From contig NZ_FQUV01000003.1 of NCBI RefSeq assembly GCF_900129235.1, positions 1-64,000 of the forward strand: 64,000 nucleotides of DNA. The letters are read 5' to 3'. The position numbers and the translations under genes were made by a program. The notes under the pieces were generated by a model. It did no database searches. It was not told where the DNA came from and was given only the letters and a program-made list of their open reading frames with translations. Source of the DNA: Litoreibacter ascidiaceicola. GTDB taxonomy: Bacteria; Pseudomonadota; Alphaproteobacteria; Rhodobacterales; Rhodobacteraceae. Numbering within the stretch: the stretch's first letter is position 1; each line of letters opens with the position of its first letter. Positions 51,423 to 60,105 of the stretch are shown in pieces.

Positions 51423-53018
51423 ATGAATGCTATAAACAAACTACTGACGAGTGCCGCAATCGGCCTAGCCGTAGGTGTGACATCGTTCTCGGCAATTGCC
51501 GAAACACCAGCGAACATGTTGGTTATCGCCAACCGGATTGACGACGTGACCACAGTGGATCCGGCAGAAAGCTTTGAATTTGCCGGTTCTGACATCAGCC
51601 GCAATGTCTACAATCGTCTGGTCAATCTTGACCCGATGGATCTGGCCGCGGGTTACCAGCCTGACCTCGCTGAAAGCTGGGAAGTCTCCGAAGACGGCAA
51701 GACAATCACGTTCACCATGCGTGAAGGTGTGAAGTTCCATTCGGGCAACCCTGTACGCGCCGAAGATGCTGCGTTCTCGCTGCAACGGGCGGTGATCTTG
51801 AACAAGACGCCTGCGTTTATCCTGACGCAATTCGGCTTTACGCCTGAAAATGTCGCCGAGACCATCAAAGCCGATGGCAACAAGTTGATGATCACGACGG
51901 ACAAGAAATACGCGACGTCCTTCGTGCTGAACTGCTTGACTGCAACCATCGGCGGGATCGTGGACAAAGAAGTTGTCATGGCCAACGAGGCCGATGGCGA
52001 TATGGGCAACACCTGGCTCAAAACCAACTCCGCAGGTTCCGGCCCTTACAAACTGGACGGATGGAAGCCAAACGAAAGCGTTACGCTGTCGTCTAACCCC
52101 GAATATTACGGCGGTGCGCCTGCCATGGAGCGCGTCATCGTTCGCCACGTGACGGAAAGCGCTTCGCAGCGGCTCTTGTTGGAGCGCGGCGATATCGACA
52201 TCGCGCGAAACCTGAATCCGGAAGACGTTGCAGGCGCTTCCAGCACGGATGGAGTCAAGATCGAGGACGAGCTGAAAGGCCGTTTGATGTATCTGGCTCT
52301 GAACCAGAAGCATCCAGTTCTGTCCAAGCCGGAAGTGCGTCAGGCTTTCAAGTATCTGATCGACTATGAAGGCATGCGCGACAGCTTCCTGAAGGGTCAG
52401 TACACCATCCACCAGAACTTCCTGCCTGCGACTTACCTTGGTGCATCCGAAGAGAACCCATTCTCCTACAACATTGAAAAGGCTAAAGAGCTTTTGGCTG
52501 CTGCCGGTGTTGAAAACCTAGAAGTCGAGATCGGCGTTCGCGAGGCGCAAGAGCGTATCGAGATTGGCCAGTCTTTCCAGAACGCGGCTGCCCAAGCCGG
52601 GATCAAGGTGAACATCACGGTGGGTACTGCGAAGCAAATCCTTGCTCGCTACCGTGCCCGTGAGCTGGACGTTTATCTGGGTGCTTGGGGTCCGGACTAT
52701 CCTGATCCACAGACCAACGCTGGTACGTTCGCCTATAACCCAGACAACTCTGACGAAGCCAATGCGACTGGCTTGTTGGCTTGGCGCACGGGTTGGGATG
52801 CTGGTGGTTTGACCGAGAAGGTTGAAGCCGCAGTAACCGAAGGTGACCGCGAGAAGCGTGTTCAGATGTATTTGGATATCCAAAAAGAGTTCCGCGAGAT
52901 CTCGCCCTTCGTGATGATGTTCCAGCAAATTGAGCAATCTGCTCTGCGTGACAACGTCATGAACTGGTCCACCGGTCAGGCTGTGACATCTGCAGCTTAC
53001 TGGCAGGTCACGAAGTAA
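51423..53018 (+). CDS. dppA: Dipeptide/oligopeptide ABC transporter binding protein
   Basis: Solute-binding protein family 5 (SBP_bac_5), 531 residues, preceded by AGGAGAGG. The signal peptide covers about residues 1-26 (LLTSAAIGLAVGVTSFSAIA). The mature part has VTTVDPAESFEFAGSDISRN, then NLDPMDLAAGYQPDLAESWE, ITFTMREGVKFHSGNPV and VRQAFKYLIDYEGM, the family segments. First gene of the ABC part, followed with no gap by the first permease. A dipeptide ligand is inferred from the neighbouring M19 dipeptidase; the symbol is by type. Confidence 0.85.
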   Translation: MNAINKLLTSAAIGLAVGVTSFSAIAETPANMLVIANRIDDVTTVDPAESFEFAGSDISRNVYNRLVNLDPMDLAAGYQPDLAESWEVSEDGKTITFTMREGVKFHSGNPVRAEDAAFSLQRAVILNKTPAFILTQFGFTPENVAETIKADGNKLMITTDKKYATSFVLNCLTATIGGIVDKEVVMANEADGDMGNTWLKTNSAGSGPYKLDGWKPNESVTLSSNPEYYGGAPAMERVIVRHVTESASQRLLLERGDIDIARNLNPEDVAGASSTDGVKIEDELKGRLMYLALNQKHPVLSKPEVRQAFKYLIDYEGMRDSFLKGQYTIHQNFLPATYLGASEENPFSYNIEKAKELLAAAGVENLEVEIGVREAQERIEIGQSFQNAAAQAGIKVNITVGTAKQILARYRARELDVYLGAWGPDYPDPQTNAGTFAYNPDNSDEANATGLLAWRTGWDAGGLTEKVEAAVTEGDREKRVQMYLDIQKEFREISPFVMMFQQIEQSALRDNVMNWSTGQAVTSAAYWQVTK

Positions 53019-54092
53019 ATGGCCCTCACTGAGGACAACAACCAGAGGCGCCCCACACGGGCGCCTCTGACAGATCAGGTTTGGCCGTTTCTTCGGACAA
53101 CCCTGCTGACGCTTGGATCAATTGCGGTCACGCTCTTGGGCTTGCTGTTCATCACTTTTGTCATCGGCCGCGTTATGCCGATTGATCCTGTGCTTGCCAT
53201 CGTTGGGGAACGCGCTTCGCAGGAGACATATGACACCGTTTACCTTCAGCTGGGGCTCGACAAACCGCTGATGGTTCAATTTTTCTACTATCTTTGGGAC
53301 GTGCTGCACCTGGATTTCGGCACCTCCCTTTTGAACGCTCGACCTGTGTCCGAGGACATTGCGCGCGTCTTTCCCGCCACGCTTGAGCTGGCCACGATCG
53401 GCATCATCTTCGGTGTCGTATTAGGCGTGCCGCTGGGCGTTCTGGCCGCCGTGCGCAAAGGATCATGGATCGACCAGATCGCGCGTGTCGTGGCGCTGGT
53501 CGGATACTCCATGCCGATTTTCTGGTTGGGCCTGATGGGCTTGCTGGTGTTCTACGGCATCCTTGGCTGGGTCGGTGGGCCGGGTCGCGTTGGTATCTTC
53601 TACGTTGATGTTGTGCCGAGCGTGACTGGCCTGATTTTGGTGGACAGCTTGCTGGACGGCAATTGGGATGTGTTCAAAGACGCCTTCAGCCACATCATCC
53701 TGCCTGCGTCGTTGCTGGGCTACTACTCGTTGGCCTATGTCAGCCGGATGACGCGGTCATTCATGCTGGAGCAGCTCAGCGCCGAATACATCACCACGGC
53801 CCGCGTCAAAGGCATGTCGGAATGGGACGTTGTGTGGAAACATGCCTTCAAGAATATCCGCGTGCAGCTGATTACTGTGATCGCCCTCAGCTACGCCAAC
53901 CTGCTTGAGGGGTCGGTGTTGACCGAGATCATCTTCAGTTGGCCTGGCATCGGTAGCTACATCACGACGGCTCTGCTCAGTGCTGACATGAATGCTGTCT
54001 TGGGCGGCACCGTGGTCGTCGGGTTGATTTTCATTTTGCTCAACATCTTCTCAGACCTGCTCTACAAGGTCTTTGATCCGAGGGCTAAATAA
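53019..54092 (+). CDS. dppB: Peptide ABC transporter permease (DppB type)
   Basis: 357 residues with about six membrane helices (TLLTLGSIAVTLLGLLFITF near the N-terminus). The DppB-type opening GRVMPIDPVLAIVGERAS is present, as is the EAA loop area YITTARVKGMSEWDVVWKHA. It carries an unusual extra hydrophilic periplasmic segment (GGPGRVGIFYVDVVPSVTGL) compared with short DppB proteins. It starts immediately after the binding-protein stop and overlaps dppC by one base (TAATG). Confidence 0.88.
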   Translation: MALTEDNNQRRPTRAPLTDQVWPFLRTTLLTLGSIAVTLLGLLFITFVIGRVMPIDPVLAIVGERASQETYDTVYLQLGLDKPLMVQFFYYLWDVLHLDFGTSLLNARPVSEDIARVFPATLELATIGIIFGVVLGVPLGVLAAVRKGSWIDQIARVVALVGYSMPIFWLGLMGLLVFYGILGWVGGPGRVGIFYVDVVPSVTGLILVDSLLDGNWDVFKDAFSHIILPASLLGYYSLAYVSRMTRSFMLEQLSAEYITTARVKGMSEWDVVWKHAFKNIRVQLITVIALSYANLLEGSVLTEIIFSWPGIGSYITTALLSADMNAVLGGTVVVGLIFILLNIFSDLLYKVFDPRAK

Positions 54093-55003
54093 TGGCCGAG
54101 ACACAAACAATGCGCGAATGGCTGCTGGCCGAGACTCCGACCTCGCGTCGCCACGCAAAGATATCTGCCCTGTATCAGGGGTGGTTGTCGTTCCGGTCCA
54201 ACACCATGGCGATGATCGGGCTGGGCATTCTGGTGCTGCTTGTTTTTATTGCAGCCGCGGCACCATTGCTTTCCCCGCATGATCCTTTTGTGCAGGATCT
54301 CGGTAACAGGCTCGCTCCACTGGGCACAGATGGCCATATCTTCGGCACTGACAGCCTTGGGCGCGATATCCTGTCGAGGCTCATCTACGGCGCGCGGATC
54401 ACCCTTTATATTGTCGCATTGGTTGCGTTGATCGCACCGATTGCGGGTCTGTTGGTGGGGACCGTGTCGGGCTATGTCGGCGGTTGGACTGACACGGTCC
54501 TGATGCGTATCACCGACATCTTTCTGGCATTCCCCCGGCTCGTTCTTGCGTTGGCTTTCGTGGCAGCGCTTGGGGCAGGGATCGAGAACGCTGTGTTGGC
54601 GATTTCGTTGACCGCATGGCCCCCTTACGCCCGCATCGCGCGGGCAGAGACGCTGACGATCCGCTCCTCAGACTTCATCAGCGCGATCAAACTACAAGGT
54701 GCAGGACCGCTCAGGATCATCACCAAGCATATCTGGCCGCTCTGTATCTCGTCACTCATTGTTCGGGTGACGCTCGACATGGCGGGGATCATCCTTGCGG
54801 CGGCGGGTCTTGGCTTCCTTGGTTTAGGTGCGCAACCGCCTAGCCCGGAATGGGGTGCGATGATTTCCGAAGGACGACGATTTATCTTGGACTACTGGTG
54901 GGTTGCAACCATGCCCGGCCTCGCAATTTTCACGGTGTCGCTGGCGTTTAATCTGTTGGGTGACGGTTTGCGAGACGTCCTTGATCCGAAGGCAGGTGAA
55001 TGA
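54092..55003 (+). CDS. dppC: Peptide ABC transporter permease (DppC type)
   Basis: 303 residues, five to six helices. DppC-type features are the N-terminal cytoplasmic part before the first helix (NTMAMIGLGILVLLVFIAAA), the HIFGTDSLGRDILSRLIYGA signature, the EAA loop YARIARAETLTIRSSDFISA and the GAGPLRII segment. It pairs with DppB to form the pore. The stop overlaps the ATPase gene start. Confidence 0.92.
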   Translation: MAETQTMREWLLAETPTSRRHAKISALYQGWLSFRSNTMAMIGLGILVLLVFIAAAAPLLSPHDPFVQDLGNRLAPLGTDGHIFGTDSLGRDILSRLIYGARITLYIVALVALIAPIAGLLVGTVSGYVGGWTDTVLMRITDIFLAFPRLVLALAFVAALGAGIENAVLAISLTAWPPYARIARAETLTIRSSDFISAIKLQGAGPLRIITKHIWPLCISSLIVRVTLDMAGIILAAAGLGFLGLGAQPPSPEWGAMISEGRRFILDYWWVATMPGLAIFTVSLAFNLLGDGLRDVLDPKAGE

Positions 55004-55860
55004 TGAGCACTCTATTGGATGTTCAAAACCTGTGGGTGCGATTCCCGACACGGAATGGTGTGTTCGATGCGGTCCGTGGTGTGTCGTTCACCCTTGGCCG
55101 CGAGCGGTTGGGGATTGTCGGCGAAAGCGGGTCAGGCAAGTCGATGACGGGTCGTGCGATCCTTAGGCTGATCCGTCCACCGGGCATTGTCGAAGCAGAT
55201 CAAATCAGTCTTGAGGGACAGGACCTGATGAAGCTGTCGGAAAAGGACATGCGCGCTGTGCGCGGTCAACGCATCAGCATGGTTATGCAAGACCCCAAGT
55301 TTTCGCTCAATCCAGTGATGACCATCGGGGACCAGATTATCGAGGCATATCGACTTCATAACTCGGCGTCGAAGGCCGACGCCTATAACAAGTCGCTTGA
55401 AATGCTTGAAGCGGTGTCGATCCGCGACGCCGAGCGCGTGATGCGTGCCTATCCGCACGAGATGTCGGGTGGCATGGGGCAACGCATCATGATTGCGATG
55501 ATGCTGATCCCGAATCCCGAGATTCTGATCGCGGACGAGCCGACCTCGGCACTGGACGTATCCGTACAGCGGCAGGTGCTCGATATTATGGATAAGCTGG
55601 TCAAGGAACGGGGCATGGGGCTGATTTTCATCAGCCATGACCTGAACTTGGTTGCCGATTTTTGCGACAGGGTTTTGATCATGTATTCTGGGCGGATCGT
55701 GGAGGTGTGTGATGCCGACAAGCTGCACGAAGCGAAACACCCCTATACCCGCGGGTTGCTGAATTCACTTCCTCGACTGGACGCGCCGCGCGACCGTCTT
55801 GAAGTGCTGGAACGCGATCCTGAATGGTCGGAGGCACCGAGCGTGAGTGGCAGCGAATGA
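55000..55860 (+). CDS. dppD: Peptide ABC transporter ATPase (DppD type)
   Basis: 286 residues; ATG at 55000 or 55003 (ATGATG). Walker A GESGSGKSMTGRAIL near residue 45, Q-loop MQDPKFSLNPVM, signature MSGGMGQRIMIAMM, Walker B ILIADEPTSALD and the C-terminal oligopeptide ABC domain (HPYTRGLLNSLPRLD) are present. The signature serine-glycine-glycine is followed by MGQ, where RQ is usual, a common variation in DppD. It overlaps dppF by 4 bases. Confidence 0.92.
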   Translation: MMSTLLDVQNLWVRFPTRNGVFDAVRGVSFTLGRERLGIVGESGSGKSMTGRAILRLIRPPGIVEADQISLEGQDLMKLSEKDMRAVRGQRISMVMQDPKFSLNPVMTIGDQIIEAYRLHNSASKADAYNKSLEMLEAVSIRDAERVMRAYPHEMSGGMGQRIMIAMMLIPNPEILIADEPTSALDVSVQRQVLDIMDKLVKERGMGLIFISHDLNLVADFCDRVLIMYSGRIVEVCDADKLHEAKHPYTRGLLNSLPRLDAPRDRLEVLERDPEWSEAPSVSGSE

Positions 55861-56597
55861 GTATGCTTGATGTGAACGGGCTGAACGTCTGGTTTGGCAA
55901 GAACCGGGACCGGGTGGACGCCGTGAAAGGCGCTACGTTCGATGTGGGGCAGGGCGAAAGCTTTGGGTTGGTCGGCGAAAGCGGTTCAGGGAAGTCGACC
56001 ATTCTGCGCGCAATCACAGGGCTGGCTCCGAATTGGTCCGGTGCAATGACACTGGATGGTAAGCCAATCGGGAAGAAGCGGCCAAAGGAATTTTTCAAAA
56101 CCGTTCAAATGGTGTTCCAAGACCCCTATGCATCACTGCATCCGCGCCACTCTGTCGATCAGGTGCTTGGTGAAACACTGCATCTTCATGGGTTCAAGGA
56201 CATTGATACGCGCGTCGTGAAATTGCTGGACGACGTAGGGCTGGGGCAAAAATTCCGGTTCCGATATCCTCACCAATTGTCCGGTGGGCAGCGCCAACGG
56301 GTCGCGATTGCCCGTGCACTAGCGCCGGAGCCGGAACTGCTTTTGCTGGATGAACCGACGTCAGCGTTGGACGTGTCTGTGCAGGCAGAGATATTAAACC
56401 TGCTTGCTGATCTGCGGAACGATCGCGGGCTGACCTATTTAATGGTGTCTCATGATTTGTCCGTGGTTGGACATATGTGTGATCGTCTAGCGGTCATGAA
56501 AGACGGCGAAATCGTCGAGATTCTGGACGTCGCCGCGCTGCGGGCAATGAATGCAACGCATACCTATTCAAAACAGCTTTTAGAGGCGTCGCTATAG
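55857..56597 (+). CDS. dppF: Peptide ABC transporter ATPase (DppF type)
   Basis: 246 residues from the ATG at 55857 (MSMLDVNGLNVWFGKNRD); the longer frame overlaps dppD and is not needed. Walker A GESGSGKSTILRAITG, Q-loop VFQDPYASLHPRHSVDQVL, signature LSGGQRQRVAIARAL, Walker B LLLLDEPTSALD and H-loop VSHDLSVVGHM are intact. Last gene of the dipeptide transport operon. It converges on the sugar-kinase gene with 7 bases between. Confidence 0.92.
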   Translation: MSMLDVNGLNVWFGKNRDRVDAVKGATFDVGQGESFGLVGESGSGKSTILRAITGLAPNWSGAMTLDGKPIGKKRPKEFFKTVQMVFQDPYASLHPRHSVDQVLGETLHLHGFKDIDTRVVKLLDDVGLGQKFRFRYPHQLSGGQRQRVAIARALAPEPELLLLDEPTSALDVSVQAEILNLLADLRNDRGLTYLMVSHDLSVVGHMCDRLAVMKDGEIVEILDVAALRAMNATHTYSKQLLEASL

Positions 56598-56598
56598 C

Positions 56599-56619
56599 TT
56601 CGCACTAGATTGCGAATTT
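56599..56619. terminator. Short hairpin between convergent dppF and kinase genes
   Basis: TTCGCA and TGCGAA form a 6-pair stem around CTAGAT, followed on the plus strand by TTT. Right after the dppF stop and overlapping the kinase stop. A weak terminator at best. Confidence 0.35.
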
Positions 56620-57558
56620 GGTGGGATCGAGTGGAACCAAAGCACCTTTGCGGCCAATGACTTGACCGGCGATTTTTGACGCAAATAGAATTTTGTCTTC
56701 CATGGTCGTGGTCTGATCCAACGCAGCGAAGAATCCTGCATTGAAGCTGTCGCCCGCTGAAGTCGTGTCAATGATATTGCTGATCGACGGCGGCTCGATA
56801 TGATGGCTCAAACCGTCGTGGATATAGTGGATCGCGCCAGAACCATTCTTGATCACGATCGTTTTCGCACCTGCGTTCAAGTAGCGGGTGCCAGTCGCGT
56901 CGATGTTCGCGTCTCCGAAAAAATCGGCCTCGTCGTCGTAGGATGGCAGGATGATATCGCTTACCGCGGCGGCTTGCATGACGGTCGCCGTCATCTCGCT
57001 GGTGCTGTTCCAAAGACGGGGTCGCAGGTTTGAGTCGAACGCAATAGTCTTTCCCTTGGCGCGGGCCGTTTCCAATGCGTTCAACAAGGCCTTGCGACCA
57101 TGGGTGTCGAGGATCGCGAGAGTGATGCCGGAGAAGTAAATCAGATTGGCGTCCTGCATCGCATTGGTCAGCTGTGCCGTGTCGTCCGCGAGCGTCCGGG
57201 CTGCTGACTGGTCGCGCCAATAGGAAAAACTCCGTTCTCCGTTTTTTAGCGAGATGAGGTAGAGCCCGACGGATCGCTTCGGGTCTTGTTTGATGAAGGA
57301 TGTGTCGACACCAGCTCCGGACATCATGTCCAACATGGACTGCGACACAGCATCGGTCCCGACACGACTGAAATAGCGGGTCGCGACGTCGGGGCGAAGG
57401 GCGCGCAGATACCACGCCGTGTTGAAAGTATCCCCAGCGAAGCCCATGTGAAAATCGCCAGCCAGTTCGGCTGGAGCCATTTCCACCATGCACTCCCCGA
57501 TTGATAGAAATCGATCCAATTTGTTGAGAATTTGGTGCGATGGGCTAGGCGGCGTCAT
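56605..57558 (-). CDS. kdgK: PfkB-family sugar kinase, probable 2-keto-3-deoxygluconate kinase
   Basis: 317 residues of the ribokinase/PfkB family. N-terminal ECMVEMAPAE and FAGDTFNTAWYLRALRP, with the G-D-T-F-N-T-A substrate motif as in KdgK; C-terminal ATP-site motif DTTSAGDSFNAGFFAAL with the catalytic aspartate. KdgK phosphorylates 2-keto-3-deoxygluconate before its cleavage by KDPG aldolase. The neighbouring KdgF-like cupin and SDR on the same strand support a uronate/pectin or alginate route over other PfkB substrates. Confidence 0.85.
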   Translation of the reverse strand: MTPPSPSHQILNKLDRFLSIGECMVEMAPAELAGDFHMGFAGDTFNTAWYLRALRPDVATRYFSRVGTDAVSQSMLDMMSGAGVDTSFIKQDPKRSVGLYLISLKNGERSFSYWRDQSAARTLADDTAQLTNAMQDANLIYFSGITLAILDTHGRKALLNALETARAKGKTIAFDSNLRPRLWNSTSEMTATVMQAAAVSDIILPSYDDEADFFGDANIDATGTRYLNAGAKTIVIKNGSGAIHYIHDGLSHHIEPPSISNIIDTTSAGDSFNAGFFAALDQTTTMEDKILFASKIAGQVIGRKGALVPLDPTKFAI

Positions 57559-57582
57559 TGCATATGACCTTGTTTTGAGAGG

Positions 57583-57894
57583 TTAAAGAAAATCGTCCCG
57601 GCGAGGCGTGAAGCAGTCCACAATCTTTCCAGGCACTAGGCAAACGCATCCGTGCATAGCGCCAGACGGAATAACAAAACTGTCCCCGTGTCCGACTTCA
57701 AAGGTTTCATCGTCGATAATGAAACGAAACCGGCCCTCTGCGACATAGGTGGATTGCACATGTGGGTGGTTGTGCAGCGATCCTGCCGCACCTTCTTTGC
57801 CGAAGGCGAAGGTGACCACCATCAGTTCGGGATGATCCGCCATGACTTGCCGTGTGACGTTTGCTTCGGTTTCGACGATTGGAAATGCACTCAT
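57583..57894 (-). CDS. kdgF: KdgF-like cupin
   Basis: 103 residues, a single cupin barrel with the metal-binding pattern HNHPHVQSTYVAEG and the second motif IPSGAMHGCVCL. KdgF converts the 4,5-unsaturated uronate released by lyases from pectin or alginate to the linear keto-uronate form. Position 24 bases upstream of the KdgK-like gene on the same strand fits a degradation unit for unsaturated uronates. Small cupins are functionally diverse, so the assignment leans on context. Confidence 0.75.
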   Translation of the reverse strand: MSAFPIVETEANVTRQVMADHPELMVVTFAFGKEGAAGSLHNHPHVQSTYVAEGRFRFIIDDETFEVGHGDSFVIPSGAMHGCVCLVPGKIVDCFTPRRDDFL

Positions 57895-58028
57895 CTCGGT
57901 AATGCCCTCAATTTCACTATCTCACTTGCAGCGAAGATAAGATCATCATTTTCACTAAATCTGAATGGCCCGCTGCCTTGTCCTTGCAATTGGCCGGATA
58001 GCGTTTGGTTCACTTTAGGCTGTCAAAG

Positions 58029-58772
58029 TTAGCTGAACAACATGCCGCCATTGATGTCGACATTGGCACCAGTAATGAAGGCGCTATCTTCGCAGGCGAG
58101 GAACAACACAAGATTGGCAATGTCCACCGGCAAGCCTTGGCGCTTCACCGGTGCTGCGTTCTCCACGATTTTGCGCACTTCTGGTTTGGTGAAGATGTTG
58201 TGGAAGTCCGTGTCGATCATGCCGGGGCAAAGCGCGTTGACGCGGATATCGGGGCCCAGCTCTTTGGCCAAGCCGCGGGTCATTGTCATCACCGCCCCCT
58301 TGGACGCAGCATACGCCACCGATCCGGGGCCTCCCCCGTCGCGGCCGGCCTGACTTGCGAGGTTCACGATCGCACGGGACTTCAGATGCGGCAGGCACGC
58401 CTTTATCATCAAGAACGTGCTGGTCAGGTTCAGGTCCATGACCTTGTTCCAATGCTCCAGCGACATTTCGGAAATCGTCTTGCGGGCAATCAGGCCACCG
58501 GTGTTATTGACCAGCACGTCGACGCCGCCGAAATCTGTCACTGCTTTTCCGACGAGCGCATCTACCCCTTCTTGTGTGTTCAGGTCGCCTTGAAGCGCGA
58601 AGGCCGTGCCGCCAGCCGCTGTGATTTCAGCGACCGCACTATCCGCACCTTCACTGCTCGAGAAGTAGTTGATGGCGACGTTGGCACCTTCTTCGGCCAG
58701 TCGGATGGCACAAGCCCGCCCGATATCGCGCCCGCCACCTGTGATGATAGCCGTTTTGCCTGCGAGTTTCAT
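58029..58772 (-). CDS. SDR-family oxidoreductase of the uronate cluster
   Basis: 247 residues with Rossmann motif TGGGRDIGRA near residue 11, NNTGG near 88, the catalytic serine in IVNLASQAG and Tyr/Lys in YAASKGAVM, so the active site is complete. Located upstream of KdgF and KdgK on the same strand. In alginate or pectin breakdown an SDR often reduces the linear keto-uronate (DEHU reductase) or interconverts keto-deoxy sugars (KduD type). Either fits. The exact reaction cannot be set from the sequence. Confidence 0.8.
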   Translation of the reverse strand: MKLAGKTAIITGGGRDIGRACAIRLAEEGANVAINYFSSSEGADSAVAEITAAGGTAFALQGDLNTQEGVDALVGKAVTDFGGVDVLVNNTGGLIARKTISEMSLEHWNKVMDLNLTSTFLMIKACLPHLKSRAIVNLASQAGRDGGGPGSVAYAASKGAVMTMTRGLAKELGPDIRVNALCPGMIDTDFHNIFTKPEVRKIVENAAPVKRQGLPVDIANLVLFLACEDSAFITGANVDINGGMLFS

Positions 58773-58858
58773 GTGGAGTCCCTTCCGTAGAGTTACTTGG
58801 TCGGCTGTTTGCCGCTATTGAATGTCTGTGGGTCGACAACCTTGAAGCTGTGGTGCGA

Positions 58859-59107
58859 TCAGGTGCCGGATGGCCTTGGGAAGGATCGCCTTGAGCCGTG
58901 TCCCCATCTGTAGGCGCTCAATCTCGGAGGGGTGCCGTGTGAGATTTTTTCAAGACCAGCGTTTATGCGCAGCGTGGTCGATTTCCCATATTTCAGAGGA
59001 CCTTCAAGAACGACGAATTCTTCTTCGTCCACTTCAAGATCGGCCCCATGAACGATCTTAACGGCACCATATGTCTGAACATTTCCGTAAAGTTGAACCT
59101 CTGACAT
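58859..59107 (-). pseudogene. Decayed sugar ABC transporter ATPase (N-terminal remnant)
   Basis: From the ATG at 59107 (MSEVQLYGNVQTYGAVKIVH) the frame resembles the start of a MalK/UgpC-type ATPase. The Walker A loop reads GPLKYGKSTTLR where GPSGCGKSTTLR is expected, and similarity is lost after GLEKISHG. No signature or Walker B follows. Downstream, short open pieces (for example FKVVDPQTFNSGKQPTK in another frame, near 58800-58855) look like the tail of another lost gene. This is a remnant, probably of the importer of the uronate cluster. Confidence 0.7.
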
Positions 59108-59550
59108 ATACCCTCCCAGTGATGTGCAGCATTTCGAAAGCTTTGACTTATTTCTAAGCTTTGGCTTGAATTCGATTCTTGAACACATCCTGAATTCTCA
59201 ATCTAGCATACTAGTAACCCTATTGGTGTGCTAGCATTAATATTGTGAATCCGGTGATCAAAGGAAGGGTCGGTGCTCGAGTCAGAAGAGTTTTAAATAT
59301 GAACCAATGAGGGAATTGTGACTTCTATCGCCGTTCCAGATGCACCATTTACAAACGCAAAGGGCTGCACCCTTTGGCCTTACCAAGCTTTCTTCCGATC
59401 CTGTTGCTTTTGCTCTTTCCCAACGGCTCAAACTGCCTGCCTTCCATTTGCGTTTGTTTAAGAGAGAGGGGAAGCGCGGGCTTAGGCAGAGATCAGTGAT
59501 CTTACCGAGCGCCCTTTGAAACACGACAGGTTCGGTATAGTTTTGTTGGA
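59108..59550. other. Intergenic stretch between uronate cluster and mutasome
   Basis: About 440 bases. It contains the inverted repeat at 59203-59234 and a small perfect hairpin AAAGGG-CTGCA-CCCTTT at 59359-59375. Minus-strand open frames across 59282-59550 show no recognisable product. The imuA promoter should lie at the right end. A GTTC at 59530-59533 is not followed by a proper second GTTC, so no clear SOS box is claimed. Confidence 0.45.
59203..59234. repeat. Inverted repeat, candidate operator
   Basis: CTAGCATAC and GTGTGCTAG pair at 8 of 9 positions around a 14-base spacer. It lies about 95 bases upstream of the decayed ABC ATPase on the minus strand, where the operator of the uronate operon would be expected. 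Confidence 0.35.
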
Positions 59551-60105
59551 ATGACATCTGATTTGGTCCCATATTTTCCGTTGCGAAAGGCACGCGTTCA
59601 TGAGGTCTATGGACCGGGTTCGCTGAGCTTTGCCGCTGTTGCGGCAGCTCTAGCGGGAGGCGATGTTTTCTGGATTCGTGAGAGGTGGCGACCGGAGATT
59701 TTGAACCCGTCAGGATTAAGTGCGTATGTTGACCCTTCGAAGTTTCTGATTGCACAAGTCAAAGATCAGGCTGAAGGGCTGGCCGTGATGGAAGATGCTT
59801 TGCGGGATGGACATTTGTCACTTGTCGTCATGGAACTGGGAGAGCCTTTGAGCTTAACCGAAGGGCGGCGATTACAACTTGCGGCGAAAGCGGGGAAAAC
59901 TATCGGACTTTGTCGTATCTCAGAAGGGATGGGGAGTAATGCCGCTGAAACGCGCTGGCATTGCACGCCAGTTTTAGATCGCGACGACTCGACTCTGCAG
60001 CGTTGGGAAATTACAAAGAACAAATCGGGAACATTAGGTGTCTGGCATGTTCGATGGAATACAGCGTCGCGTCGTCTCAATGTGGTTTCCCCGGCTCTCG
60101 AGTGA
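59551..60105 (+). CDS. imuA: ImuA-like protein of the mutagenic repair cassette
   Basis: 184 residues, RecA/SulA-like fold but without a working Walker A motif: RVHEVYGPGSLSFAAVAAAL stands where the P-loop would be. The family pattern FWIRERWRPEILNPSGLSAY and LVVMELGEPLSLTEGRRLQL is typical of alphaproteobacterial ImuA. ImuA works with ImuB and DnaE2 in SOS translesion synthesis. It overlaps imuB by about 60 bases. Gene order imuA-imuB-dnaE2 is the main support. Confidence 0.85.
   Translation: MTSDLVPYFPLRKARVHEVYGPGSLSFAAVAAALAGGDVFWIRERWRPEILNPSGLSAYVDPSKFLIAQVKDQAEGLAVMEDALRDGHLSLVVMELGEPLSLTEGRRLQLAAKAGKTIGLCRISEGMGSNAAETRWHCTPVLDRDDSTLQRWEITKNKSGTLGVWHVRWNTASRRLNVVSPALE

Noticed and set aside
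59530-59544. Possible SOS (LexA) box GTTC-N7-TTTT upstream of imuA
   Set aside because: The second half-site does not match GTTC, so it is too weak to list as a regulatory site.
59282-59755. Minus-strand 157-codon frame before and across imuA
   Set aside because: It overlaps the 5' part of imuA antisense, and its product shows no motif or plausible start signal.
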